A stretch of DNA of 64,000 bases. Origin: Kozakia baliensis. GTDB lineage: Bacteria; Pseudomonadota; Alphaproteobacteria; Acetobacterales; Acetobacteraceae. The position numbers and the translations under genes were made by a program. The notes under the pieces are model-generated. The model saw only the letters and a list, made by a program, of their open reading frames with translations. It did no database searches and was not told the DNA's origin. Every line of letters starts with the position of its first letter. Position 1 is the stretch's first letter. Location: contig NZ_CP014674.1 of the NCBI RefSeq assembly GCF_001787335.1, positions 186,001 through 250,000 on the forward strand, in the 5' to 3' direction. Shown piece after piece: positions 45,824-55,041 of this stretch.

Positions 45824-46891
45824 TCATCGGATAGCGTTCAGATGAATTTGGTATTCGCGGGCGTTGAGAAGCCCCGTTTGCACGGAGAAATGCGCCTCTT
45901 CCTGCGGGGCTAGTTGTCGTACATTTCCCTTGGCTTTTTCCGCCAGATATCCTTCCGGATCACATGTCGCCGGTAGAACGAAACCCGCCACGTGATAATT
46001 CGGATCGTGCAGTATCCAACGCGTCGCATGGCTGAACTCGCGCGGGGCGTATCGCGTGTAAAATGCCGTGCCTTCCGGATGCTCCAGGAAGAAATGCGCA
46101 AACCCTTTTTCATCCACACCAGGATCGCGCAGGAAACTCACGATTTCCGGTTCGAAAAATTCTGGCGTTTCAAGGCGCGTCAGGCTGCGCGGATTTTCGC
46201 TGAGGCGCGCCATGTAACCCTTCCACTGCTCAGTAGGGTGCACATGTGCGGGAACGCTGGTGCGGACAGCGATTTCGCCAATGCCAAGTGGCTCGACGAA
46301 GCGCCCTTGCGGCACATAGGCATAATTCATATGCGCCATATACATAAGGTCCATCGGCTTGCCGGAAAGGTTACGTACTGAGAGGCCGATATCGAACAAT
46401 GCGCTTCCGGCGCGTAGCGTAACGCTCGGGTGCGCGCGATAATGGTCTCCGAAACCGGCGATATAATGATATTCGCCGGTTAAGGTGATTTTCGCGTCAC
46501 CATCCGTATCGTCGAACTCAAGCCAGGCGCTGTCCATCGGTGCGCACGGCATTTCGCCATGAAGCGGGTGTGTATCTTCCGGCGTGGGGCACCCATTGCG
46601 CAGGAGCCCGGCATGAAACATGAAGCAACCGTAAGTGCCGAGAATATCGCGCGAAGGCTGCGGCTCAGTGAAGAAATTCTCCATCGTCAATTTGCGGTCG
46701 TCGAACACCGCGGACCAGATCATCTGCCCCTGATAGGGCAGAACGATCAAATGCCCCCGGCTGTTCTCCAGTGAAATCGCCTCGATGCCGGAGGCATATT
46801 TCCACGCCGTTACCGTCAATGCGCCCGAACTTAGCAAAACCGTTGTCTGAGAGGAAAAAATCTGACGGTGCAAAGGAATACGAATAGTCAT
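45824..46891 (-). CDS. deoX: Aldose 1-epimerase-like protein, DUF4432 family (DeoX-like)
   Basis: The 355-residue cytoplasmic protein belongs to the galactose-mutarotase-like superfamily, with an all-beta fold. Recognisable stretches are SLENSRGHLIVLPYQGQMIW and LHGEMPCAPMDSAWL, and conserved His residues lie in YMAHMNYAY. In Salmonella and some E. coli a DUF4432 gene (deoX) follows the kinase and permease genes of the deoxyribose operon, and the same set is seen here. It may convert sugar anomers before phosphorylation; this role is not shown. Confidence 0.75.
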   Translation of the reverse strand: MTIRIPLHRQIFSSQTTVLLSSGALTVTAWKYASGIEAISLENSRGHLIVLPYQGQMIWSAVFDDRKLTMENFFTEPQPSRDILGTYGCFMFHAGLLRNGCPTPEDTHPLHGEMPCAPMDSAWLEFDDTDGDAKITLTGEYHYIAGFGDHYRAHPSVTLRAGSALFDIGLSVRNLSGKPMDLMYMAHMNYAYVPQGRFVEPLGIGEIAVRTSVPAHVHPTEQWKGYMARLSENPRSLTRLETPEFFEPEIVSFLRDPGVDEKGFAHFFLEHPEGTAFYTRYAPREFSHATRWILHDPNYHVAGFVLPATCDPEGYLAEKAKGNVRQLAPQEEAHFSVQTGLLNAREYQIHLNAIR

Positions 46892-46897
46892 CGTAGG

Positions 46898-48211
46898 TTA
46901 CTCCGCCGCCGGGACAGGCATGAATTCGACGCTCGCCTGAACCGGGCGTTTCTGGCAATAAAGCCCGAACAGAACGATCACGATGAAGCAGAGCATCGGC
47001 ACGATATAGGCAAGCTGCATGTTTCCGCCGGAGAAATCGGAAATCAGCCCTTGGATCAACGGTACCAGACCACCGCCGGAAATGCTCATCACCAGAATGG
47101 AGCCACCGATGGCGGTGTCTTTGCCCAACCCCTGGATGGTCAGCCCGTAAATCGTGGGCCAGCAGGGGCCGAGGAACACGCTGACGGCCACAGCCGCGTA
47201 CACTGCTGAGATATTCGGCGCGAGAATGACATAGAGCAGAGTTGCGATGCACAGGAGGCTATAGATCGTAAGCACTCTTGCGGGAGGCATTCTGCGCATC
47301 ATGAAATTCGCGATCATCTTCCCCGCGAAATAAGCGGCGAAAGTGCTCATCAGGAACCAGGATGCGTAACGCTCGTTCATGTGGCCCATCTGCATGGCCA
47401 GACGAATGGTGAAGCTCCATACGCCCACTTGCGCGCCGACATAAAGAAACTGCGTCAACACGCCGAAGGTGAAGCGCGGGTTTTTCCAGAGCCGACGCAA
47501 TGTGTCGCCCACGCCGGAGAATTCATCTGTGTGATGTTTGACGCCTTTACAGGACGGATACCGCGTGCAGGCGATCAGCACGAAAATCACCATCAGAACC
47601 ACGATCATCCATTTATAGGGAACCAACGTGTCCTGAATCATGGCCAATTGATGCTGTAAGGGAGAGACACTGCTATCGGCAGGCGTTTCCTTGAACATGG
47701 CGAAACTGCCGACGAACACGCCGGTGATCGCGCCGAAAGGATGGAAAGTCTGCGAGATATTCAGGCGCTGCGTGCTGCCGTCCTTCGGACCGAGCAAGGT
47801 GGAATAGGTGTTGCTCGACGTTTCCAGAAAAGACAATCCGGCGGCGATGACGAACAACGCCAGCAGAAACATCTCGTATTTCGCCATATAGGCCGCGGGG
47901 AAGAACAGCGAGCAGCCGACCATATACAGCGCAAGACCGATGAGGATCGTAGTCTTGTAGCTGAAGCGCCGCACCATCAGCGCCGCAGGAATGGCGAGGA
48001 AGAAATATCCGAGATAAAATGCCGACTGCACGAAGGCCGTCTGAAAATCGCTCAGAATGAAGGCTTTTTTGAAATGCGCGATCAGCACATCGTTCATGCT
48101 GGCCGCTGCAGCCCAAAGCGAGAAGATACAACAAAGAAGTATGAAGGCGAACCAGGGCGTTCTGTTGAGATACAGCCCGTCCGGCGCTTGTTGGATCGGT
48201 TCTTTATTCAT
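46898..48211 (-). CDS. deoP: MFS sugar permease, FucP/DeoP family
   Basis: The 437-residue protein has 12 membrane segments of the FucP type (FFLAIPAALMVRRFSYKTTI near residue 74, FLETSSNTYSTLLGP near 148). The latter, with its acidic residue, is typical of fucose and deoxyribose proton symporters. It lies between deoX (6 bases) and the kinase (30 bases) and would bring in 2-deoxyribose. The assignment to this sugar depends on the neighbours. Confidence 0.82.
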   Translation of the reverse strand: MNKEPIQQAPDGLYLNRTPWFAFILLCCIFSLWAAAASMNDVLIAHFKKAFILSDFQTAFVQSAFYLGYFFLAIPAALMVRRFSYKTTILIGLALYMVGCSLFFPAAYMAKYEMFLLALFVIAAGLSFLETSSNTYSTLLGPKDGSTQRLNISQTFHPFGAITGVFVGSFAMFKETPADSSVSPLQHQLAMIQDTLVPYKWMIVVLMVIFVLIACTRYPSCKGVKHHTDEFSGVGDTLRRLWKNPRFTFGVLTQFLYVGAQVGVWSFTIRLAMQMGHMNERYASWFLMSTFAAYFAGKMIANFMMRRMPPARVLTIYSLLCIATLLYVILAPNISAVYAAVAVSVFLGPCWPTIYGLTIQGLGKDTAIGGSILVMSISGGGLVPLIQGLISDFSGGNMQLAYIVPMLCFIVIVLFGLYCQKRPVQASVEFMPVPAAE

Positions 48212-48241
48212 GATGATGCTCTAAATAAAACATGTTGCTTT

Positions 48242-49198
48242 TTACGCGGCCGACATGGCGTGCGGATGGGGATGCTTCGAAAGCGATTCCTGAAATTCCT
48301 GGAATTTCAGCGGGTCAGGGTAGGAGGTCTGCGTGCCGCAAGCGGTGACGGAGCAGGCCGAATAAAGCACTGCTTTTTCCATTGCGGCGCGTATATCGCG
48401 CGTCTCGCTCCAGAAGCGTGCAAAACACCCGACGAACGCATCGCCGGCGCCCGTTGTGTCCACCGCTTGCACGGTGATGCCGGGCACCACCCATTCGCCT
48501 TCTTGCCCGACATAAAGCGCGCCTTGCACGCCGAGGGTGGCGATGACGTTCTTGACGCCTTTGGCCAGCAAAGCGCGTGCCGCCAGCCGTGTCGTTTCGG
48601 TGGATGTCACCGGCATGCCGCTGATCAGGGAAAGCTCCGTCTCGTTGGGGACGAGAAAATCGAGTTTACCGATGGAATTTTCGTCGAGATCGGCTATCGC
48701 GGGCGCCGGGTTGAGCAGAACGGGGATATGATGCCGCGCGCCGAAATCGATGGCCGCGTAAACCGCCTCCAATTCCACTTCCAACTGCAAAACGATCAAG
48801 GCGCATTTTTGAATATCGTCAGCCGCCTCCTCAATGCTTGCGGCGTTGAGGCAACGATTGGCTCCTTTGATGATCAGGATGCTGTTATGGGAATCCGGAT
48901 GCACGAAAATCGGCGCGACACCGCTGGAAAAACCGGGGGATTTTTTCACGTATTTCGTGTCGATGCCTGAATCCTGCAGGTTTCGAATGGTCTGTTCCGA
49001 GAAAATATCGTCGCCAACCCGCGTGATGAACAAGACATCCGCGCCGGTGCGCGCGGCAGCGATCGCCTGGTTCGCGCCCTTGCCACCGCATCCGATGACG
49101 AAGCGCGGCGCTTCCAGCGTCTCTCCTTCCAGCGGCATGCGATCTACGTAACTGACTAAATCCACCATGTTGCTGCCGATAACTGCGATACGGCTCAT
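48242..49198 (-). CDS. deoK: Ribokinase/deoxyribokinase (PfkB family)
   Basis: The 318-residue PfkB kinase has the N-terminal glycine-rich motif GGKGAN (38-43) and the catalytic DTTGAGDAF motif (GAGD at 250-253, Asp253 the base). It phosphorylates ribose or 2-deoxyribose at O5. Ribokinase and deoxyribokinase are close paralogues; the adjacent deoP, deoX, deoC and deoR genes argue for deoxyribose. GAGG lies upstream of ATG 49198, which is preferred over the longer frame to 49276. It is the first gene of the deoK-deoP-deoX transcript. Confidence 0.85.
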   Translation of the reverse strand: MSRIAVIGSNMVDLVSYVDRMPLEGETLEAPRFVIGCGGKGANQAIAAARTGADVLFITRVGDDIFSEQTIRNLQDSGIDTKYVKKSPGFSSGVAPIFVHPDSHNSILIIKGANRCLNAASIEEAADDIQKCALIVLQLEVELEAVYAAIDFGARHHIPVLLNPAPAIADLDENSIGKLDFLVPNETELSLISGMPVTSTETTRLAARALLAKGVKNVIATLGVQGALYVGQEGEWVVPGITVQAVDTTGAGDAFVGCFARFWSETRDIRAAMEKAVLYSACSVTACGTQTSYPDPLKFQEFQESLSKHPHPHAMSAA

Positions 49199-49237
49199 GT
49201 CAGCCTCAATTCCGAAAATTCGGATTAACTTTAGGAA

Positions 49238-49255
49238 ATGTTGCTTTAATAACAT
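49238..49255. promoter_or_regulatory. Candidate DeoR operator between deoK and the TonB receptor gene
   Basis: ATGTTGCTTTAATAACAT has inverted ends (ATGTT and AACAT). The inner 16 bases, TGTTGCTTTAATAACA, keep the TGTT and TAACA ends of the E. coli DeoR operator (TGTTAGAATTCTAACA) at the same spacing. It lies 40 bases upstream of deoK, with a second inverted repeat (TCCGAA-AA-TTCGGA, 49211-49224) between them. Confidence 0.4.
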
Positions 49256-49443
49256 CGGATGTGAAATTTCAATCATCTTTGCTGTGATTCTCCCCTCCCT
49301 CTCACGGATGTGATAAAAGGGGATTTCGATAACCGAGGATTTCAGCGGATATCCTTCGGCATTTTCCGCCGAGGAGGTGGTTTCGCATTGTTACCCGTTT
49401 CACACAGGTGCAAATAAATAACTGTCATCGTAGTTACATTACG

Positions 49444-49472
49444 TTGACACTGTATGGCGGGATAAACAGTAT
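49444..49472 (+). promoter_or_regulatory. Possible promoter of the TonB receptor gene
   Basis: A perfect -35 hexamer TTGACA (49444-49449), a 17-base spacer and a weak -10 (CAGTAT, 49467-49472) end 29 bases before the ATG at 49502. Confidence 0.3.
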
Positions 49473-49501
49473 CGCGCACCAAATATAAATCCCTTGTAAG
49501 A

Positions 49502-52006
49502 ATGTTGATGCCGTCTCCCTTTCGCTTATCCACTCGTCTCGTCGCTCCCGTATCGGTCGCATCGCTCCTCGTGACGACCTGCCTGATGTCGTGCGCCAAT
49601 ATCGCCCAGGCTCAGACAACTCAGGCCCAGCAAGCCACGTCGAAAAAGCCTGTGTCGAAAGCTCCGGCTCGGCGCGCCGCGCTTCAATCCAATGCCGCGC
49701 CTGCCGAAGGTGGTAGCGAAGCGATCGTCGTGACCGGCACGCGTGAGATCGGCAAAAAGGCGCGAGACGCCATCGCGCCGCTGGATATCGTGACGCACAA
49801 GCAACTGGCCACGACCGGTCAGGGAACGTTGCGCGACGCCTTGGGCCTGCTGTTGCCCTCGCTCACCACGCCGACCGCCGGCTTCGATGCGGGTGCGATG
49901 ACGGATACGATCAGCTTGCGTGGCCTCAACCCGAATGAAACGCTGATTTTGGTAGATGGCAAACGCCGCCACACGACGGCCAATATCTATGCCGATCCGG
50001 GGCCGCAGCAGGGCTCCACAGCGTCCGATATCGACATGATCCCGATGTCGGCCATCGACCATGTCGAGGTGCTGAAAGACGGCGCGGCGGCGCAGTACGG
50101 TTCGGACGCCGTCGCGGGCGTCGTGAACATCATCCTGAAGAAAACCGCGCACGGTTTCCACGCGCAGGACATCACCGGCATCACCTCGCAGGGCGACGGT
50201 TTCCAACAAGGCGTCTATCTCGATGGCGGTGCTTCGCTCGGCTCGCGCGGGTTCGTTCATGTCAGCGGCGATTTCGTCCATCAGGACCATACCTATCGCA
50301 GCGCGGCGGATAACCGCACCGGCACCTACGTTAATAACGTGCTGAGCCAGCCGGAACAGACGCGCGAAAGCGTCGCGATCAATGCCGGTTACGATCTGAC
50401 GGACGATATTCAGGCTTATGCTTCCGCCACGTATGGCCACCGTTCCTCGCAATCCTATCAGAATTACCGCCTGCCATCTTCGCTTAACGACTATCCCGGC
50501 TATCAGGCTCTGTATCCGTGGGGCTACTCCCCGTTGGAGACGCTCAACGAGAACGATTACGAAGTCAAAGCCGGGCTGAAAGGCGACTTCCGCGGTTGGC
50601 ATTGGGATCTGTCCACCGTGTATGGGCGTGATTACGATTCCATCGGTCTGCTGAACTCCGCCAATCTTCAACTCAATAAAGACACCGGCGCGACCCCCAC
50701 GAAATTCGACGTGATGGGTTTCAACAACCAACAATGGACCAACGATTTCGATATCAGCCGCAAATTTCATATCAATGGTTGGCCGCATAGCATCAACGTC
50801 GCGGGTGGTGCGTCTTATCGTTACGAGGGTTACTCGGTCGGAACCGGTTCTTATAACAGCACCTACGGCAGCGGTTCGGACGCATTGGCCGGTACCAATA
50901 GCGGCAATGCCGGAAATTATAACCGCGATGTCGTCGCCGGATATATCGATATCTCGACTTATCTGATGAAGGGGCTGCAACTCGATCTGGCAGGGCGCGA
51001 GGAGCATTATACCGATGTCGGCGATACGCAGACCGGGAAAGTGTCCCTACGTTACGACATCACGCGCCGCATCGCCCTTCGCGGCACGATCAGTAACGGC
51101 TTCCATGCTCCGACCTTGGCGCAGGAACATTATAGCGCGCTCAATATCTCGCCCACCGCCGCGCGTGGTCTGATCGCCGCCAATTCTCCCGGCGCGTTGG
51201 CCAATGGCGCATCGGCTTTGAAGCCCGAGCGTTCGACGAATGCGGAAGGCGGGATCATCGTCGAACCCGTCGATAATCTGCATGTCACAGCGGATGTGTA
51301 TCAGATCAACATGCGTGACCGTATCATGCCCGGCGGTAACATCAGCGGCGGCACGGCGCGCAACGCGCTGGGCACCAACGGCTTCACGCTTCCCTCCGGT
51401 TCGGAAAGCTGGAATCCGAGCGCCATTTCCGCCAACTGGTTCTCCAATGTCGCCAGCACCCGCACCCAGGGTTTGGACATCACCATCAACTATCTGACCC
51501 GTCTCGGCCAATATGGGCGGATCGATTGGGATGCGGCGATCAACCTCAACCGCACGCGCTTGTCGCATCAGACAACTAACCCGCAGACCGGCGCGCCATT
51601 GCTGAACGCCCAGGCGGTCGCTTATCTGACGACGGCCTATCCGCGCAGCAAAATCATCTTCGGCGGACGCTGGACGCATAAGCAATGGACAATCGGCGTT
51701 CACGAAATCCGCTGGGGCCAGACCACTAACCAGCTAACCTATTACGCGCCGGGGCCGCTGCAATTCTCCACGACGCACTTCCTAGATTACCATAACAACC
51801 CGAAATGGACGACCAATGTGGATGTGAGCTACCGCATCACGCCGCGCTGGACGGCAACCATCGGCGGCAACAACATCTTCGCCCGCTTCCCCACCGCCGT
51901 GCCGGACGGCAACCGTTATCTCGGTGCGCCGCAATATTACATGAGCACCTCACAACTCGGCATTAACGGCGGATATTACTACTTCCGCGTGAATTACGAT
52001 TTGTAA
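49502..52006 (+). CDS. TonB-dependent receptor
   Basis: The 834-residue outer-membrane protein has a signal sequence (hydrophobic about 15-35, cut near AQAQ), a plug domain (AIVVTGTREIGKKARDAI, then LRGLNPNETLILVDGKRR near 140 and VEVLKDGAAAQYGSDAVAGV), and a 22-strand barrel ending FRVNYDL. The plug resembles carbohydrate or vitamin receptors more than classic siderophore ones. It is divergent from deoK across a 303-base regulatory region, so it may import the sugar or nucleoside that the deo genes degrade. The substrate is otherwise unknown. ATG 49508 is an alternative start. Confidence 0.88.
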   Translation: MLMPSPFRLSTRLVAPVSVASLLVTTCLMSCANIAQAQTTQAQQATSKKPVSKAPARRAALQSNAAPAEGGSEAIVVTGTREIGKKARDAIAPLDIVTHKQLATTGQGTLRDALGLLLPSLTTPTAGFDAGAMTDTISLRGLNPNETLILVDGKRRHTTANIYADPGPQQGSTASDIDMIPMSAIDHVEVLKDGAAAQYGSDAVAGVVNIILKKTAHGFHAQDITGITSQGDGFQQGVYLDGGASLGSRGFVHVSGDFVHQDHTYRSAADNRTGTYVNNVLSQPEQTRESVAINAGYDLTDDIQAYASATYGHRSSQSYQNYRLPSSLNDYPGYQALYPWGYSPLETLNENDYEVKAGLKGDFRGWHWDLSTVYGRDYDSIGLLNSANLQLNKDTGATPTKFDVMGFNNQQWTNDFDISRKFHINGWPHSINVAGGASYRYEGYSVGTGSYNSTYGSGSDALAGTNSGNAGNYNRDVVAGYIDISTYLMKGLQLDLAGREEHYTDVGDTQTGKVSLRYDITRRIALRGTISNGFHAPTLAQEHYSALNISPTAARGLIAANSPGALANGASALKPERSTNAEGGIIVEPVDNLHVTADVYQINMRDRIMPGGNISGGTARNALGTNGFTLPSGSESWNPSAISANWFSNVASTRTQGLDITINYLTRLGQYGRIDWDAAINLNRTRLSHQTTNPQTGAPLLNAQAVAYLTTAYPRSKIIFGGRWTHKQWTIGVHEIRWGQTTNQLTYYAPGPLQFSTTHFLDYHNNPKWTTNVDVSYRITPRWTATIGGNNIFARFPTAVPDGNRYLGAPQYYMSTSQLGINGGYYYFRVNYDL

Positions 52007-52041
52007 GACACGCTCCGCTTATTACTTCGATTGAAATTAAG

Positions 52042-52069
52042 ATCGCGGCTCACTCAGGCCGCGATTTTT
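52042..52069 (+). terminator. Rho-independent terminator after the TonB receptor gene
   Basis: A perfect eight-pair stem (ATCGCGGC with GCCGCGAT), an eight-base loop and a run of five T (the last stem base plus four). Confidence 0.8.
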
Positions 52070-52108
52070 CGTTTCGGCGCGCGAGGCTTGCGGAGCAAAA
52101 GCGTGCGA

Positions 52109-52164
52109 ACGGCGCAACCAACGCCGAATGAGAAATGTTCTTTCCGGGAAACGGCTTGCGCCGT
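52109..52164 (+). repeat. Inverted repeat in the leader of the second GH15 gene
   Basis: ACGGCGCAA (52109-52117) and TTGCGCCGT (52156-52164) are perfect nine-base complements separated by 38 bases. The right arm ends about six bases before the AAGGAA ribosome site, so the stem could affect translation. Confidence 0.4.
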
Positions 52165-52180
52165 GCTGTAAGGAATTCAC

Positions 52181-53905
52181 ATGCCGTACGATATTGACGA
52201 GGCGCCCCATCAGTTCACGCCCATCGGCCCTCTGGATGGTTTTTGGCCGATCGAAGATTATGCGGCTTTGGGCGATGGCCGTTCCGTAGCGCTCGTAGCG
52301 CCGGACGGCAGCACGGATTGGTGGTGCGTTCCCAATCTCGATTCTCCAGCTCTGTTCGACCGTCTGTTGAATCGGCCCGGCGGTTTTTTCCAGATCCGTC
52401 CGGTCGGGAAATTCCGCGTCACACGCCGCTATCGTAAAGACAGCAATGTTCTGGAAAGCCTCATCGAGACCGAACACGGTAAGGCTCGGTTGACCGAATC
52501 CTTGAACAGCAGCTTGGCGGGCCGACTGCCATGGACGGAATTCGCCCGCCGGATCGAAGGTATTTCCGGGCGCATCACCTTTATCGTCCGCTTGCGTTTG
52601 GGAACACGCTGCGGGCAGGTTTCGCCCTGGATTCAGTCCAACCCGAATGGGCAGGTCTTTCACATCGGCTCGGTGGTCGCATTGTTGCGTCATAGCGACA
52701 ATGTGCGGATCGTAAAGGAAAGGGACCAATCCGTTGAGGCGGAAGTCGTCATCGGAGAGAAAACGCGCGCCACCATTGCCTTGCAGGCCGCCGAGGACGA
52801 GCCGCTCGGCGTGCCGCCGATCGAGGAGATCGACGCGCGGATCGAAACCAGCGATCACGCCTGGCAGGAATGGGCAGCTGGCCTACATTATGACGGCCCT
52901 TATCGTGAGCGTGTGCGGCGTAGCGCCTTGGCGCTGAAATTGCTGCTTTCTTCCTCAAGCGGCGCCATCGCGGCGGCTGCGACGACGTCATTGCCCGAGA
53001 ACCCGGAGGGCAGAAAAAATTGGGATTACCGTTTCGCCTGGGTGCGAGACGCCGCTTATGTCGCCAATTCGTTTCTCCGCCTTGGGACCATCCCGGAAGT
53101 GAAAGCCGCCTTGGCTTGGCTGGTGCATCATCTCGGGGCGCACGGCCCCTTGGTGATGTATTCCCTGGCCGGGGAGCCCGTTTCGGCCGAGAGCCAGATG
53201 GAGGAAGTCGAAGGGTATCGCGGCTCATTGCCCGTCATTTCGGGAAATCGCGCCACGGAACAGCATCAACATGGTATCTATGGCGATATTTTCGAAACCG
53301 CAGCCCTTTTCGTTGCGCACGGCAATATCCTCGATTTGAAAAGCGCGCGCTTGCTGAGCGGTTTGGCCGATCAATGTGCGGACCGTTGGCGACAAAAAGA
53401 CTCGGGTATCTGGGAACTGACGGAACGCCAACATTACACCATGTCCAAAATCAGTTGTTGGCAGGCGTTAAGCCGGGCGTGTCAAATGGCGGAGCGTGGC
53501 TATCTTCCCAAGGATTGCCTGCCGCGCTGGCAACGTGAGCGTGACCGGATTACGGAATGGGTTGGGGAGAATTGCTGGTCCGAGGAGCGGCAAGCTTATA
53601 CGTTCTACGCGGGCAGTCACGATCTTGACGCCTCGATCGCCCTCGCGGCGCCTTTCGGCTTCGATGGAAAAGACCGTCTGATTTCCACACTCCACGCCAT
53701 TCGTCGTGAACTTGGGCGCGGGCCTTTCCTCTACCGTTATTCGGGAATGGAAAAGGAGGAGGGCGCGTTTCTCGCCTGTTCCTGCTGGATGGTCGAGGCT
53801 CTGGCCCTTGTGGGCCTGCGCGACGAAGCCACCAACCTGTTCGATGAATTTCTCTCGGCCTTGCCGGACAATACCGGCATCATGGCGGAGATGATCGAAC
53901 CCTGA
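52181..53905 (+). CDS. GH15 glycosidase, C-terminus truncated by frameshift
   Basis: The 574-residue product has the same two-domain GH15 layout as the gene at 20911: YAALGDGRSVALVAPDGSTD at the N-terminus, RKNWDYRFAWVRDAAYV in the barrel, and GIMAEMIEP at its end. The frame stops at TGA 53903-53905, just where the family continues with a glycine-proline-glutamine-rich tail. That tail is present in the next frame (see 53904-54023), so one extra base in CCCT at 53900-53903 has cut about 39 residues. The second catalytic glutamate is kept. AAGGAATTC precedes the ATG. The protein may still fold, but the helix closing the barrel would be missing. Confidence 0.85.
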   Translation: MPYDIDEAPHQFTPIGPLDGFWPIEDYAALGDGRSVALVAPDGSTDWWCVPNLDSPALFDRLLNRPGGFFQIRPVGKFRVTRRYRKDSNVLESLIETEHGKARLTESLNSSLAGRLPWTEFARRIEGISGRITFIVRLRLGTRCGQVSPWIQSNPNGQVFHIGSVVALLRHSDNVRIVKERDQSVEAEVVIGEKTRATIALQAAEDEPLGVPPIEEIDARIETSDHAWQEWAAGLHYDGPYRERVRRSALALKLLLSSSSGAIAAAATTSLPENPEGRKNWDYRFAWVRDAAYVANSFLRLGTIPEVKAALAWLVHHLGAHGPLVMYSLAGEPVSAESQMEEVEGYRGSLPVISGNRATEQHQHGIYGDIFETAALFVAHGNILDLKSARLLSGLADQCADRWRQKDSGIWELTERQHYTMSKISCWQALSRACQMAERGYLPKDCLPRWQRERDRITEWVGENCWSEERQAYTFYAGSHDLDASIALAAPFGFDGKDRLISTLHAIRRELGRGPFLYRYSGMEKEEGAFLACSCWMVEALALVGLRDEATNLFDEFLSALPDNTGIMAEMIEP

Positions 53906-54023
53906 AACCGGGCGTTACCTTGGAAACACGCCGCAGGGTTTGAGCCATCTGGGTGTGATCCATGCGGCTTGTGCGTTGGCGGGCAAGTCGATCCGTGCGT
54001 TCGAGCAAGAGAAGCCTTTATAA
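53904..54023 (+). pseudogene. Frameshifted C-terminal end of the GH15 gene
   Basis: Read from 53904 the sequence encodes ETGRYLGNTPQGLSHLGVIH and then about 19 further residues to a TAA at 54021-54023. It matches the tail of the first GH15 protein (HLGNFPQAFTHLALI). Removing one base at 53900-53903 would join it to the upstream frame. It ends overlapping the convergent monooxygenase gene by six bases. Confidence 0.75.
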
Positions 54024-55004
54024 GACCTCGCGTGCTTTTACGGCCAACTCCAAGGAATGACGGCGCGCGGCATGATCGAAAATGGGCGCGGCGATGAGGA
54101 GTTCGTCCGGCTGATGGCGATTGAGGAAAGACCGTATATCCGCGCCGACGGCCGAGACATCGCCGGCGAATGTGCAGGAAAGCGTGGATTGTAGGATGCC
54201 GCTTTCTGCTGGGGACCATTCCAGGCTTTCCGGGGCGACAGGAGCCGGAAATGCCCGTGGCCGACCGCGTCGGAGCGCTACGAAATACATTTGCAGGGAT
54301 GTCAGAAGTCGTTGAGCCTGCGCAGACGTATCCGCCGCGATGATATTGGCGACCAGCATGACATAAGGCTGGGCCAGATGTTCGGAAGGGCGAAACTGGC
54401 TGCGATAAAGCGCAATGGCCTCTTCCATTTGGTGCGGCGCGAAATGCGAGGCAAAGGCGAAGGGCAGGCCCAATTGAGCGGCGAGGTGCGCCGAATAAAG
54501 AGAGGAGCCGAGCAACCAGATCGGCACTTCGGCCCCCGCGCCGGGTGTGGCGACCACGGCCTGCCCTGGCACGGGCGGCTCGAAATAATGCATGAGTTCC
54601 AGCACATCTTGTGGGAACTGGTCCGCGCTTTCCGCTCTTCGGCGTAATGCGCGCGCGGTGATGGGGTCGGAACCGGGCGCGCGGCCGAGGCCGAGATCGA
54701 TCCGCCCGGGGTAGAGCGCTTCCAGCGTTCCGAACTGTTCGGCAATGACTAACGGCGCATGGTTGGGCAGCATGATGCCGCCCGCTCCGACGCGGATCGT
54801 GTGGGTGACGCTGGCCAGATGGCCGATCAGAACCGACGTCGCCGCCGAGGCGATCCCCGGCATGGCATGGTGTTCCGCCACCCAATAGCGGTTGAAGCCC
54901 AGTTTTTCCGCATGTTGGATCAGATCGCGGGAATTAGCGAAAGCCGTGCTGGGGCTACCGCCTTCGGTAATCAGGGAGAGGTCGAGAACCGAGAAAGGAT
55001 TCAT
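54018..55004 (-). CDS. Luciferase-like (LLM class) flavin-dependent monooxygenase
   Basis: The 328-residue protein has the bacterial-luciferase TIM-barrel fold ([16 protein letters not shown] near 39, [19 protein letters not shown]-like stretch near 72, [11 protein letters not shown] near 112). Such enzymes use reduced FMN and oxygen; the alkanal monooxygenase alpha-chain-like group is closest. ATG 55004 matches the usual short N-terminus (FSVLDLSLI). The extended frame to 55166 enters the neighbouring chloride channel gene. Substrate unknown. Confidence 0.87.
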   Translation of the reverse strand: MNPFSVLDLSLITEGGSPSTAFANSRDLIQHAEKLGFNRYWVAEHHAMPGIASAATSVLIGHLASVTHTIRVGAGGIMLPNHAPLVIAEQFGTLEALYPGRIDLGLGRAPGSDPITARALRRRAESADQFPQDVLELMHYFEPPVPGQAVVATPGAGAEVPIWLLGSSLYSAHLAAQLGLPFAFASHFAPHQMEEAIALYRSQFRPSEHLAQPYVMLVANIIAADTSAQAQRLLTSLQMYFVALRRGRPRAFPAPVAPESLEWSPAESGILQSTLSCTFAGDVSAVGADIRSFLNRHQPDELLIAAPIFDHAARRHSLELAVKAREVL

Positions 55005-55041
55005 CGACCTGATATGGGATGCCGAAAATGCGGTTGAAAGG

